DNA from: Sporosarcina ureae
GTDB lineage: Bacteria > Bacillota > Bacilli > Bacillales_A > Planococcaceae
DNA: 64,000 nucleotides
Assembly (NCBI RefSeq): GCF_002082015.1
Contig: NZ_CP015109.1
Span: forward strand, 148,134 to 212,133
Direction of reading: 5' to 3'
Of this stretch, positions 1-9,132 are shown piece after piece. The notes beneath the pieces were generated by a model, which saw nothing but the letters and a program-made list of their open reading frames with translations, did not search any database and had not been told where the DNA came from. Each line of letters begins with the position of its first letter. The first letter of the stretch is position 1. A program made the position numbers and the translations under genes.

Positions 1-774
1 GTGAGCCGGTTTTTCCACGTGAAATGAAAATTTTTGAGTGGTTGTACATATGCCTTTTTCGTATGTTCGCTCTTCAAATTTTACGTGATCTTCGCTATCT
101 ATTGTCAGCACCGTCGTGCAACGTGTGCCATAGTCTTTTGACGCGATAAATATCGAGGACAGCAAACTTTCGAGATCTTCACCGACGCCAGTATCAGGCA
201 GTTGTTCGGTCGGAAATCGCTCCGCTCGTTGCATCATACCGAATAATACATCCGGATTGACCGTCTCCGTTTGCTTCAAATATTCCGCCAACAAAGCCTT
301 CGTTTTATCCACTTTAGGCCACGGAGTATTCAGAAAGGCATTACTTAGACCGTGTGTGCCATGGGTTAGCTGTTGGATCGATTGCTCGATGTTCGAATAA
401 TACAACATCTCTTTAGCTGACCCGGCCAGTACGTTGCAGCCAGCGTAATCCTCTCGGTTTGCATGCAGTTGCTCCATGAACGCACGTGCCGATAGCTCCG
501 ATTGTAGATAGGAAGAGACGATGTGACCGCGTGAGAGTTTACCTGTTTCCGGTCGTGTGAAGTCACGATAATTTGTCAGTGCAGCGACTTTCCCTTGTTT
601 CGTAATACCGAGCCACGTGCCCATTTGTTCGAGATCGCGCCCAGCTAAAATGTCTGGATGATCGCTCCAGAAGTTGGCGGGTGCTGTCGGACGTCCGTAC
701 GCTTCATCTCGGTTCGCCATCATGACGAGTTGATACTTTGGATGGCTTTGCAATTGAAATGCCAGTAAACACAT
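1..774 (-). CDS. NRDE-family protein (TANGO2-like), C-terminus cut by window edge
   Basis: Translating the - strand from an ATG at 774 gives an open frame of 258 codons that runs off the left edge without a stop. It begins MCLLAFQLQSHPKYQLVMMA and continues with NRDEAYGRPTAPANFW, the hallmark start of the NRDE / TANGO2 family (conserved N-terminal Cys, then Asn-Arg-Asp-Glu). A ribosome site GGGGTGAC precedes the ATG. Members are cytoplasmic proteins of uncertain function, with an Ntn-hydrolase-like N-terminal Cys. The usual length is about 255-270 residues, so very little is missing. It is divergent from the DUF2087 gene. Family assignment is confident; function is unknown. Confidence 0.85.
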   Translation of the reverse strand, partial: MCLLAFQLQSHPKYQLVMMANRDEAYGRPTAPANFWSDHPDILAGRDLEQMGTWLGITKQGKVAALTNYRDFTRPETGKLSRGHIVSSYLQSELSARAFMEQLHANREDYAGCNVLAGSAKEMLYYSNIEQSIQQLTHGTHGLSNAFLNTPWPKVDKTKALLAEYLKQTETVNPDVLFGMMQRAERFPTEQLPDTGVGEDLESLLSSIFIASKDYGTRCTTVLTIDSEDHVKFEERTYEKGICTTTQKFSFHVEKPAH

Positions 775-993
775 AATGTCACCCCGTTTGTGTATGTATA
801 AAGTCAGTGTATCACGTGCGAATTTGTTTGGCGACTGTATGATAATGCTGTAAACAAGGCCAACAAACAAAATCAGTTATTGTTTGCTACGCTATTGAAG
901 TCAAGAAGTATACGAGGTATCATAGATCATAGTAGATAAACAAATGACAGCTTTGTTTGTTAGGGCTGAAAATATAGTAGGAGTGTGGACTGT

Positions 994-1746
994 ATGGAGT
1001 TTACGGAAACGTTCTGGGATGCTTCATTAACGGAATTAAAGCAAGGATATCTAGAAAATTCTACATCGTACGATTGTTTATTATGTGGTAAACGAATCGA
1101 AAAAGGTGTGATATACCCGTACGAAAATGCGTTGTATGAAGCGGAGCGATTTATGCATGTGCATATCGAACATTCGCATCAGTCGGTATTTGCGTATTTG
1201 CTTGAACTGGATAAGAAGTGGTCAGGGATTACCGATCATCAAGGTGATTTATTGCGTTTATTCTATCAAGGGAAAAGCGATAAAGATATACAAGAAGAAC
1301 TGGAGATTGGCAGTGCGACGACTGTGCGACATCATCGCTTTGCGTTAAAAGAAAAAGAACGACAGGCGAAAGTGTTCCTGGCGATGATGGAGTTATTGAA
1401 AGAACGTGATTCGTACGAGCAGGCGTTTATTCCACCACATAAAGCATCTCAACTATTCCACGATGATTACTTGGTGGCCGAGGATGAGCAACAAGCGGTA
1501 CTGCGGACGTTTTTCCCTGAAGGAACCGATGGCCAGTTAAAAGAGATGCCATCGACGGAAAAACAGCGGCGGATTATTGTTCAGGAAATTAGTAAGCGCT
1601 TTGACGGAGATATTTCGTACAGTAAGCATGAGATGAATGATCGACTTTCCGAAATCCATGAAGATTTCATTACGTTACGGAACTATTTAACGGAATATGG
1701 TTATTTCGGTCAGACCCGCAATGGCAGTCAATATTGGCTGAAGTGA
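994..1746 (+). CDS. DUF2087-domain transcriptional regulator
   Basis: The 250-residue protein has three parts. Residues about 1-60 contain a CLLCGKRI Cys pair and look like a small metal-binding or structural head. Residues about 75-125 form a LuxR/sigma-type helix-turn-helix (GKSDKDIQEELEIGSATTVRHH). Residues about 165-250 match DUF2087, ending in LRNYLTEYGYFGQTRNGSQYWL. This architecture is known in Bacillales as a DUF2087 regulator; its target is unknown. A GTG nine bases upstream (985) is also in frame, but it sits only 1 base from the TAGGAG ribosome site, so the ATG at 994 with 10-base spacing is preferred. Confidence 0.8.
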   Translation: MEFTETFWDASLTELKQGYLENSTSYDCLLCGKRIEKGVIYPYENALYEAERFMHVHIEHSHQSVFAYLLELDKKWSGITDHQGDLLRLFYQGKSDKDIQEELEIGSATTVRHHRFALKEKERQAKVFLAMMELLKERDSYEQAFIPPHKASQLFHDDYLVAEDEQQAVLRTFFPEGTDGQLKEMPSTEKQRRIIVQEISKRFDGDISYSKHEMNDRLSEIHEDFITLRNYLTEYGYFGQTRNGSQYWLK

Positions 1747-1826
1747 GTGGTTTGCGCGAAACGTTTCAGGTTTAGAAATGGCGGTGGTGGGAAGACTAGG
1801 AGTAATCGCGAAAGGAGCGGAAATAA

Positions 1827-2240
1827 ATGACTGCAAAAGACACAGTACAGAAAATCTTAGATGAAAGCATGATCGGAACGATGGCAACGGTGGACAACAA
1901 TAAACCGTACAGCCGGTATATGACATTCATGAGTGATGGTTTGACTTTGTATACACCTACTAATAAACAAACCGAAAAGGTAGATGAGCTCGAAGATAAT
2001 CCGTATACGCATATTCTTCTTGGCTATGAAGGTGAAGGATTCGGTGATGCGTTTGTCGAGTACTCGGGTCGAGTCACCATTTCCGATGACGACAGCTTGA
2101 GAGAGAAAATCTGGAACGATCATATGAAGGCATGGTTTGACGGTCCTGAAGATCCGAATCTAGTTATTTTAAAAATTGAACCCGAGTCGATTCGTTTGAT
2201 GAATAAATCGGGCCAACCCCCTGAAGATATTTCCCTGTAA
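1827..2240 (+). CDS. Pyridoxamine 5'-phosphate oxidase-fold protein, general stress protein 26-like
   Basis: The 137-residue protein has the split-barrel flavin-binding fold of the PNPOx-like family: an N-terminal helix (KDTVQKILDESMIGTMATVD), then strands with the SRYMTFMSDGLTLYTPTNKQTEKVDELEDNP pattern usual for stress protein 26 homologues. These are small cytoplasmic FMN- or F420-binding proteins, often stress-induced, with no fixed substrate. It stands alone, preceded by GAAAGGAGCGG and followed by a strong terminator. Family assignment is confident; substrate cannot be inferred. Confidence 0.8.
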   Translation: MTAKDTVQKILDESMIGTMATVDNNKPYSRYMTFMSDGLTLYTPTNKQTEKVDELEDNPYTHILLGYEGEGFGDAFVEYSGRVTISDDDSLREKIWNDHMKAWFDGPEDPNLVILKIEPESIRLMNKSGQPPEDISL

Positions 2241-2274
2241 ATAATTACTATACTGTGAAAGTATACCTGAATAG

Positions 2275-2321
2275 TATATCCCGAAAGTGAGAGGTCGCAC
2301 TCTGATTTTCGGGATATTTTT
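2275..2321 (+). terminator. Rho-independent terminator after the PNPOx-like gene
   Basis: ATCCCGAAA and TTTCGGGAT arms enclose a 20-base loop and are followed by a T-rich run (ATATTTTTG). Confidence 0.75.
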
Positions 2322-2408
2322 GTCTAGTTGGAGAATTCACCACAAGTATGCGCAAATCCCGTGAATTACCATTGCTTGAACGCAATAAATGAGGGTATAC
2401 TACTCATA

Positions 2409-2422
2409 AGAACACTTGTTCC
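2409..2422 (+). promoter_or_regulatory. Putative LexA (SOS) box upstream of the Y-family polymerase
   Basis: AGAACACTTGTTCC lies 20 bases before the polymerase start. The Bacillus LexA box is CGAACRNRYGTTYG (established knowledge). The GAAC and GTTC half sites and their 4-base spacing match, with deviations only in the spacer and the outermost bases. Confidence 0.6.
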
Positions 2423-2441
2423 TTTGAGAGGTGAATGCTAG

Positions 2442-3692
2442 ATGAAGCCATTACCGAATAGAAAAATTGCGTGCCTCGATATGCGCAGCTTCTACGCGAG
2501 CTGTGCTGCGGCAATGGAAGGACTCGATGTAATGGAAGTGCCGATTGCGATTGTCGGCAATATCGAAAGAAAAGGCGGTGTCGTACTGGCTGCTTCACCG
2601 CCATTGAAAAAACGATTTGGCGTGAAGACCGGTATGCGACTATATGAGATTCCGGACGATCCAAGTATTCATTTAATTGAACCGAAAATGCAGTTTTATA
2701 TCGATGTGTCGATGGAATTAACGAGGTTGTTGAACCGCTATGTGCCAAAAGAAGCGATTCATGTGTACAGTATCGATGAGAGTTTCGTCGACTTTACGGG
2801 TACGGAAAAGCTGTGGGGACCTCTTGAGACGTTGATTTTCCGAATTCAGGATGAGTTGTACCGACAATTCGAGTTGCGTTCAGCGTGCGGAGTCGGGCCG
2901 AATATGCTGCTGTCGAAGCTTGCGCTGGATCTAGAAGCGAAGAAAACCGGGATTGCGCATTGGACGTATGAAGACGTGCCAAAGAAGCTATGGCCTATTG
3001 CTCCGCTTCATAAAATGTGGGGCATCGGCAAGCGAGTGGAGCGAACACTGGAAGATATGGGCATTTATTCAGTCGGTGATCTCGCGCACACGCCGCTTGA
3101 GAATTTGGAGAAGAAGTTCGGTGTGATGGGCAATCAACTATATTATCATGCGCACGGTATCGATTATTCCGACCTCGGTTCCGTGTTGATCGAGGGGCAA
3201 GTGAGTTACGGCAAAGGCCAGACGTTGTTGCGCGATTACACGAAGACTGACGAAGTGTTAGCTGTTTTGCTTGAGATGTGTGAAGATACAGCGATGCGCG
3301 CGCGGCTTGCGAAAAAGAAAGGGCGCACGATTACATTGTCATTCGGTTATTCAAAGCACGCACTCGGTGGCGGCTTTACGCGTCAGAAAACGTTAGCGGA
3401 AGCGACGAATGAAACGATGGCAATTTATCGTGCCTGCCGAGAACTGTTTGAGACGTTCCATGACGGGCGTCCCGTGCGCCATATTTCCGTCAACTTGTCG
3501 AATCTTGAAGAACATGACAGTTTTCAGCTCAGTTTATTCGAACCGATGAACTGGAAGCAACAGAAGCTCGGTCAGGTGATGGATGAAATTCGCGTGAAGT
3601 ATGGATCTGCCGCGATTCTTCGTGCAGTGTCCGTTACGCCAGGCGGTACAGCGTATAGAAGGAATCAATTAATCGGTGGTCACTATAAATGA
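2442..3692 (+). CDS. Y-family translesion DNA polymerase, UvrX/YqjW-like
   Basis: The 416-residue protein is an error-prone lesion-bypass polymerase. The palm begins CLDMRSFYASCAAAMEG with the first metal-binding Asp, and the second acidic motif is YSIDESFVDFTG near residue 110. The helix-hairpin-helix thumb KMWGIGKRVERTLEDMGI follows near residue 190, and the little-finger domain occupies about 240-360. The length and the SFYASC motif resemble the UvrX/YqjW/ImpB branch found on Bacillus chromosomes and prophages more than classic DinB. An SOS-box-like site lies directly upstream, and the ribosome site is GAGAGGTG. No YolD-like partner follows, unlike yqjW-yqjX. Confidence 0.88.
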   Translation: MKPLPNRKIACLDMRSFYASCAAAMEGLDVMEVPIAIVGNIERKGGVVLAASPPLKKRFGVKTGMRLYEIPDDPSIHLIEPKMQFYIDVSMELTRLLNRYVPKEAIHVYSIDESFVDFTGTEKLWGPLETLIFRIQDELYRQFELRSACGVGPNMLLSKLALDLEAKKTGIAHWTYEDVPKKLWPIAPLHKMWGIGKRVERTLEDMGIYSVGDLAHTPLENLEKKFGVMGNQLYYHAHGIDYSDLGSVLIEGQVSYGKGQTLLRDYTKTDEVLAVLLEMCEDTAMRARLAKKKGRTITLSFGYSKHALGGGFTRQKTLAEATNETMAIYRACRELFETFHDGRPVRHISVNLSNLEEHDSFQLSLFEPMNWKQQKLGQVMDEIRVKYGSAAILRAVSVTPGGTAYRRNQLIGGHYK

Positions 3693-3865
3693 AAACCAGT
3701 CGAATGAAGTCGTATCATCTCGCTATTATAGAAAGGATTTAGTTCAAATGCTGAAATATCCCAGTCCCGGAACTTTCGATATGCTAGAAGTTTTGCTAAA
3801 CTCAAATAGCGAGCATGGTAAAAAATGCTGCAAGAGAAGTGGTGCAGAACAAAGGAGGAAAGCCA

Positions 3866-5626
3866 GTGAAAGTATTACTGGATTTACGCTGGTTTTTTTC
3901 TGAGAGAAAAAAACAATACAGCATAGGGATCACAGCCCTGATGATTGTTGCGTTACTGCAACTGGCACCGCCGAAAATTATCGGCTTTATTGTCGACGCG
4001 GTGGCGAAAGATGAATTGACCGCGGAGATGCTGACGCGCTGGATGATTATTCTGGCAGTAGCGGGAATCTTGATGTATGTCTTGCGCTATATTTGGCGCG
4101 TGATGATATTTGGCTCATCGGTATACCTCGCACGCGTCATGAGAGAGCGTCTATTTACACACTTCACGCGCATGTCGCCTTCATTTTATCAACGACGACG
4201 TGTGGGAGATTTAATGGCACACGCAACGAATGATATCAATGCGGTGCAACAAACGGCGGGGTCAGGAATTCTGACACTTTTCGATTCCATTTCGACAGGC
4301 GGTTTCGTCATCTTGATGATGGCGTTTTCGATTAGTTGGAAGTTGACACTAATCGCTCTTTTACCGATTCCAGTGATGATCATCCTGACAAGTTATTATG
4401 GACGATTATTACGTAATCGATTCCGCGTGGCGCAGGAAGCATTCTCTGATTTGAACGACAAAGCACAAGAGAGTATCTCGGGTATTAAAGTGCTGAAGAC
4501 GTTCGGTCAGCAAAGAGAAGATGTCGAATCGTTTACGAAACGTTCGGAACAAGTCGTCAAGGAAAATATGCGCGTGGCGAAAGTGGATGCGTTGTTTGAC
4601 CCGACGATTGCAGGGATTTTTGCGATCTCATATGTGCTATCCTTTTATTTCGGCACACGCTTCATTTTATCAGGTGAGTTGTCGATCGGGGATTTGGTTG
4701 CGTTCACTTCTTATTTGGGCCTGTTAACATGGCCGATGCTAGCAATTGGTTTCTTGTTCAATATTGTTGAACGAGGAAATGCATCGTACAGCCGAATCCA
4801 GGATTTACTTTCGGTTGAGCCAGGCATCCAAGATCGTCCGAATGCGGTGAGTCAATTGCCGCAAGGAGATATCGTCTTTGATATCGATACGTTCAAGTTC
4901 CCAGACGATAAGCGGGCATCACTGCGTAATTTACACTTTACGATCAAGCAAGGAGAAACACTTGGCGTGATCGGAAAGACCGGTTCAGGGAAAACCGCGA
5001 TTCTCAAATTATTAATGCGAGAATTCGAAGGGTATACAGGAAAAATTACGTATGGTGGCATTCCGATTACGCGGTATAAGACGGAATGTTTGCGCCAAGC
5101 AATCGGTTATGTGCCGCAAGACCATTTCTTGTTCTCGACAACACTTGGTGAAAATATTGCCTTTACAAACCCGAAAATTGATCCAGAGAAAATTGTGGCG
5201 GCTGCGAAATCTGCCCATATTCACGAGGATATTCTGACGTTTGAAGAAGGCTATGAAACGATGGTTGGAGAACGTGGTGTATCGTTATCCGGTGGACAGC
5301 GTCAGCGCGTGTCGATTGCACGTGCGTTGCTCATGGATCCGGAGCTATTGTTGCTGGATGATTCATTATCCGCAGTAGATGCCCGGACGGAAGAAGCGAT
5401 TCTTCGTTCATTGAAAGAAGAAAGAACGGGTAAGACGACCATTATTACGTCGCACCGATTAAGTGCTATTCAGCACGCTCATCAGATTATTGTTCTCGAT
5501 GAAGGCGAAGTCGTCGAAATTGGCGACCACGACAGCTTACTCGCACAAAACGGGATGTATAAAGAAATGTACGATCTGCAACAGCTAGAGTCGATCGTAG
5601 AGCAAGGGGGCGGCGCAGATGAATAA
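3866..5626 (+). CDS. ABC exporter half-transporter, degenerate-site subunit (YheI/BmrC-like)
   Basis: The protein has about 586 residues, with six membrane helices in the first 320 and an ATPase domain after them: Walker A GKTGSGKTA, Q-loop GYVPQDHFLF, signature SLSGGQRQRVS, Walker B LLLLDD. The residue after the Walker B Asp is Asp rather than the catalytic Glu (DDSLSAVD), as in the degenerate half of heterodimeric exporters such as BmrC. The GTG at 3866 is chosen because AAAGGAGGAA ends five bases before it; the in-frame ATG at 3815 has no ribosome site. It overlaps the next gene by 8 bases, so the two are co-translated. Likely a multidrug or lipid exporter; substrate unknown. Confidence 0.85.
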   Translation: MKVLLDLRWFFSERKKQYSIGITALMIVALLQLAPPKIIGFIVDAVAKDELTAEMLTRWMIILAVAGILMYVLRYIWRVMIFGSSVYLARVMRERLFTHFTRMSPSFYQRRRVGDLMAHATNDINAVQQTAGSGILTLFDSISTGGFVILMMAFSISWKLTLIALLPIPVMIILTSYYGRLLRNRFRVAQEAFSDLNDKAQESISGIKVLKTFGQQREDVESFTKRSEQVVKENMRVAKVDALFDPTIAGIFAISYVLSFYFGTRFILSGELSIGDLVAFTSYLGLLTWPMLAIGFLFNIVERGNASYSRIQDLLSVEPGIQDRPNAVSQLPQGDIVFDIDTFKFPDDKRASLRNLHFTIKQGETLGVIGKTGSGKTAILKLLMREFEGYTGKITYGGIPITRYKTECLRQAIGYVPQDHFLFSTTLGENIAFTNPKIDPEKIVAAAKSAHIHEDILTFEEGYETMVGERGVSLSGGQRQRVSIARALLMDPELLLLDDSLSAVDARTEEAILRSLKEERTGKTTIITSHRLSAIQHAHQIIVLDEGEVVEIGDHDSLLAQNGMYKEMYDLQQLESIVEQGGGADE

Positions 5627-7391
5627 CAAACAGAAGATGTCCGCCAGAGATCAGTTCAAAACGTTCATGCGGCTAGCGAAATACGTTTTGCCGATGAAGA
5701 AAAGTGCACTGATTGCGATTCTATTATTGCTGTTGACGGTGACATCGACGATTCTTGGGCCCTTAGTGATCCAGCGATTCCTCGATGACTATGTCGTACC
5801 ACTAGACTTCCCAGTGAAAGAAGTATGGATCATTGCACTCATTTACATCGGGCTACAACTCGTCAACATTGTCGGGTCGTATTTCCAAACATTGCGATTC
5901 CAGGAGCTCGCACTCTCAATTATCCAGCAAATCCGGATCGATGCATTCTCGAAAGTCCAGAAGCTTGGACTACGGTATTTCGATCAGACACCTGCTGGCG
6001 GAATCGTTTCACGTGTAACGAATGATACAGAATCGATTAAGGAAATGTTCGTCAGTGTGGCGGTTACGTTCATGCAGGCGATCTTTGGAATTGTCGGCGT
6101 CTATATTGCGCTCTTCACGCTGGACGGGAAACTTGCGCTTTATACGCTGATCCTATTGCCGCTATTCGTAATTCTTGTATCGGTCTATCGCTATTATAGT
6201 GCAGACTTCTATCAGGATATAAGGGAACGGCTCAGTCAGCTGAATGCCAAAATCTCCGAGTCATTGTCTGGTATGGACATGATTCAGGCCTTTCGCCAGG
6301 AGAAGCGCTTGTCTGAAGAGTTTATTGAAGTCAATGAAGGGCATTACCGCGTCGGATTGCGAAATATTCGTTTCGACAGCTTGATGCTTGGGCCATTCAT
6401 CGACTTGATGTATGCAGGTTCGATCGTTGCAGTACTCAGTTATTTCGGAACGGCATCGCTTACGTCGGTCGTCGACGTCGGGATTATTTATGCGTTCACT
6501 ACATTGCTAAGACGTCTATTCCAGCCGATTAATCAAGTCATGCAACGTTTGTCGATGTTCCAGCAAGCGATCGTATCCGCGTCACGTGTCTTTGATCTGA
6601 TCGACAACTCAGAAATTGAGCCAAAGCAAAAAGCACTATCTGATCAGAAAATCCAAGAAGGTACAATCGAATTCCGTAATGTGACGTTTAGTTATGATGG
6701 CAAAAATGATGTATTGAAAGATATTTCCTTTACCGCGAATGCAGGCGAAACAGTCGCACTCGTCGGTCATACAGGAAGCGGAAAAAGTTCGATCATCAAT
6801 CTATTCATGCGTTTTTATGAATATGAGCGTGGCGACATCTTCATTGATGGCATATCGCTAAAAGAGTATCCGATAGAAGAATTGCGAAAAAAAGTAGGAC
6901 TCGTCCTGCAAGATCCGTTCATGTTTTATGGTGATGTCGCAAGCAACATCCGATTGCATAACGAAGAGTTAACAGATCAAGATGTGCGAGAAGCTGCAGA
7001 GTTCGTCCAAGCGGATCACTTTATTGAAGAGTTGCCGAACGGCTATGAACAAAAAGTGACAGAACGCGGTTCGACGTTATCGAGTGGACAGCGTCAGTTG
7101 ATCGCTTTCGCCCGGACGATTGCCATGAACCCGAAAGTTCTGGTACTCGACGAAGCAACAGCGAATATAGATACAGAAACGGAAGTTGCGATCCAGAAGA
7201 GTTTAGAGAAGATGCGCGAAGGTCGTACGACGATAGCGATTGCTCACCGTTTAAGTACGATTGCGGATGCAGAATTAATTCTTGTACTCCACCACGGCGA
7301 AATCGTCGAACGCGGGACACACGCGGAATTGCTTGCGCAAAAAGGCTTATACTACACGATGTATGAATTGCAAAACGGCGCGCAAGCGTAA
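5619..7391 (+). CDS. ABC exporter half-transporter, catalytically intact subunit (YheH/BmrD-like)
   Basis: The 590-residue partner of the preceding gene has six membrane helices in residues about 25-320 and a C-terminal ATPase. That domain shows Walker A GHTGSGKSS, Q-loop VGLVLQDPFMF, signature TLSSGQRQLIA, Walker B VLVLDEATANID with the catalytic Glu, and H-loop IAHRLST. The ATG overlaps the stop of the first subunit (ATGAATAA). One degenerate and one complete site together are typical of the BmrCD / TM287-288 class of heterodimeric exporters in the cytoplasmic membrane. It is somewhat shorter than BmrD, so orthology is not certain. Confidence 0.87.
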   Translation: MNNKQKMSARDQFKTFMRLAKYVLPMKKSALIAILLLLLTVTSTILGPLVIQRFLDDYVVPLDFPVKEVWIIALIYIGLQLVNIVGSYFQTLRFQELALSIIQQIRIDAFSKVQKLGLRYFDQTPAGGIVSRVTNDTESIKEMFVSVAVTFMQAIFGIVGVYIALFTLDGKLALYTLILLPLFVILVSVYRYYSADFYQDIRERLSQLNAKISESLSGMDMIQAFRQEKRLSEEFIEVNEGHYRVGLRNIRFDSLMLGPFIDLMYAGSIVAVLSYFGTASLTSVVDVGIIYAFTTLLRRLFQPINQVMQRLSMFQQAIVSASRVFDLIDNSEIEPKQKALSDQKIQEGTIEFRNVTFSYDGKNDVLKDISFTANAGETVALVGHTGSGKSSIINLFMRFYEYERGDIFIDGISLKEYPIEELRKKVGLVLQDPFMFYGDVASNIRLHNEELTDQDVREAAEFVQADHFIEELPNGYEQKVTERGSTLSSGQRQLIAFARTIAMNPKVLVLDEATANIDTETEVAIQKSLEKMREGRTTIAIAHRLSTIADAELILVLHHGEIVERGTHAELLAQKGLYYTMYELQNGAQA

Positions 7392-7521
7392 GTTTCCGTG
7401 ATTGTCAAAAAGATTTCACAAACAAATGGAGCGTAATCTAGCCTCTTGTTTGGTACGATAGAGTGGGAATGTTGGCGTCCGCCGGCATTCTACTTGTCCT
7501 ACTGTTAAAGGAGGAATTTTG

Positions 7522-8232
7522 TTGGGGACGGATGTTAATATTTTCTTTGCGTTTGGAGCAGGTTTCCTGAGTTTTATTTCTCCATGCGTACTGCCACTAT
7601 ACCCGGCCTTTATATCGTATATCACCGGCATGTCACTAGATGAACTCGGAGATAAGAAAAAAGGAATGAACCGTGCGGGCATGTTGCACACGTTGTTCTT
7701 CTTACTTGGATTCTCAATTGTATTCATTATTTTAGGATTCAGTACGTCCTTTATCGGGTCCATCTTCTTGCAATATCAAGATTTAATTCGTCAGGTAGGC
7801 GCGATTTTCATCATCATCTTCGGACTGATGACGATTGGATTATTTAAACCAGAATTTCTCATGCAAGAGAAAAAGCTACAATTTAAGAATCGTCCCGCGG
7901 GTTACTTCGGTACGGCGCTGATCGGTCTAGCATTTTCTGCTGGATGGCAGCCGTGTATGGGGCCAATCATCGGTGCCATCATCTATCTGGCTGCGACAAA
8001 TCCGGCATCTAGTATGTTGTATATGATGCTCTACGTACTGGGTTTCGCGATTCCATTCTTCTTCTTGTCATTCTTCATCACAAGAATTGGCTGGATCCGC
8101 AAACACAGTATGAAGATTACGAAAGTAGGCGGCTACTTGATGATCGTCTTCGGTATCATACTGTTCTTTAACGGAATGGTCTATTTCACAAGTTGGCTCA
8201 GCCCCATTTTTGGCGACTTCCAAGGCTTTTAA
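7522..8232 (+). CDS. ccdA: Cytochrome c biogenesis protein CcdA (transmembrane thiol transporter)
   Basis: The 236-residue protein has six predicted membrane helices. CcdA moves reducing equivalents from cytoplasmic thioredoxin to extracytoplasmic thiol proteins for haem attachment. The two conserved Cys are visible in ISPCVLPLYPAF (helix 1) and GWQPCMGPIIGAI (helix 4). The start is a TTG: AAAGGAGGA at 7508-7516 fits the TTG at 7522 or the adjacent TTG at 7519. It heads a run ccdA, thioredoxin-like, ccdC, as near citB in Bacillus subtilis. Confidence 0.92.
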   Translation: MGTDVNIFFAFGAGFLSFISPCVLPLYPAFISYITGMSLDELGDKKKGMNRAGMLHTLFFLLGFSIVFIILGFSTSFIGSIFLQYQDLIRQVGAIFIIIFGLMTIGLFKPEFLMQEKKLQFKNRPAGYFGTALIGLAFSAGWQPCMGPIIGAIIYLAATNPASSMLYMMLYVLGFAIPFFFLSFFITRIGWIRKHSMKITKVGGYLMIVFGIILFFNGMVYFTSWLSPIFGDFQGF

Positions 8233-8263
8233 TGTAAGCTGGTAAGCAGAAAAGAGGTGTATG

Positions 8264-8593
8264 ATGAAAGAAATTACTTCTTTTGACGAATGGCAGCATG
8301 TATTGAATGAGACGCCACAGTTTCTGTTGTTCGTGAAGACGAATAATTGCTCCGTCTGTGAAGGGCTTTATCCGCAAGTGGCGGCACTTGAAAGTGAGTA
8401 TCCATTTGACTTCTATCGGGTGAACGCAGCAGAAGTTCCAGAAATGGCTGGACAATTATCACTCTTCACGGCACCGGTCGTCTTGTTATTTAACGAACAG
8501 AAAGAGTTGACGCGTTTCGCACGGATTATTCCAATGAATGATTTGAAGAAACGTCTCGATGAGCTGGTGCAGTGGGGGAACGTAGATGCATAA
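8264..8593 (+). CDS. Thioredoxin-family protein with CSVC active site
   Basis: The 109-residue protein has a thioredoxin fold with redox motif KTNNCSVCEGLYPQ near residue 25 and cis-Pro segment LFTAPVVLLF near residue 70. There is no signal peptide, so it should act in the cytoplasm. It lies between ccdA and ccdC and overlaps ccdC by 8 bases, which suggests that it serves as electron donor to CcdA or as a related reductant (inference). In B. subtilis this slot holds the CheY-like yneI. Two adjacent ATGs (8261, 8264) are possible; the second is better spaced from AGAGGTG. Confidence 0.8.
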   Translation: MKEITSFDEWQHVLNETPQFLLFVKTNNCSVCEGLYPQVAALESEYPFDFYRVNAAEVPEMAGQLSLFTAPVVLLFNEQKELTRFARIIPMNDLKKRLDELVQWGNVDA

Positions 8594-9101
8594 GATTCAA
8601 GAACTGATAGATTATGTCTTCACAACTATTCCTTCGATTTACTTAATCATCGGTTCGACGGTAATTTTCGTCGTCATGACGACAATTGTCTACACGATGC
8701 GAGCGAAGGCGTCGAACAAGCCGATTGTGGCGAAGAAAATCATCTTACCGCCACTGTTCATGTCGACGGGAATGTTCATGTTCTTATTCGACGAATTCCG
8801 CGTGCCATGGACACAAGTGCTCGAGGCGAGTCTCGTAGGGATACTATTTTCTGCGTTTTTGATTTACACGACAACGTTCGAGATTAAGAACAACAGGATC
8901 TATATGAAGAAGTCGAAAGCATTCCTGATCATCTTGCTCGGCCTGCTAGTCATTCGCATGGTCGGCAAGATCGTCCTCAGTAACACGATCGATATCGGTG
9001 AGCTCGGCGGCATGTTCTTCATCCTCGCATTCTCGATGATTCTGCCGTGGCGAATCGGTATGTTGGCGAAGTTTAAGAAGCTTGAGAAGAGTATAGTATG
9101 A
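8586..9101 (+). CDS. ccdC: CcdC-like membrane protein (YneJ family, DUF1453)
   Basis: The 171-residue protein has five hydrophobic helices (starting SIYLIIGSTVIFVVMTTIV) and a conserved LPPLFMSTGMFMFLF segment. It matches the CcdC/YneJ family encoded beside ccdA in Bacillus. The family is associated with the cytochrome c maturation locus, although its direct role is unproven. Its ATG overlaps the thioredoxin gene. A terminator starts immediately after the stop, so ccdA-trx-ccdC forms one unit. Confidence 0.85.
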   Translation: MHKIQELIDYVFTTIPSIYLIIGSTVIFVVMTTIVYTMRAKASNKPIVAKKIILPPLFMSTGMFMFLFDEFRVPWTQVLEASLVGILFSAFLIYTTTFEIKNNRIYMKKSKAFLIILLGLLVIRMVGKIVLSNTIDIGELGGMFFILAFSMILPWRIGMLAKFKKLEKSIV

Positions 9102-9132
9102 AAGAAGTCGTCCTTGTGGCGGCTTCTTTTTT
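9102..9132 (+). terminator. Terminator of the ccdA-trx-ccdC unit
   Basis: AAGAAGTCG pairs with CGGCTTCTT (one wobble) and is followed by TTTT, directly after the ccdC stop. Confidence 0.75.

Noticed and set aside
3676..3903. 75-residue frame between uvrX and the ABC exporter
   Set aside because: It overlaps uvrX, has no ribosome site and no recognisable domain, and covers the ribosome site of the exporter gene.
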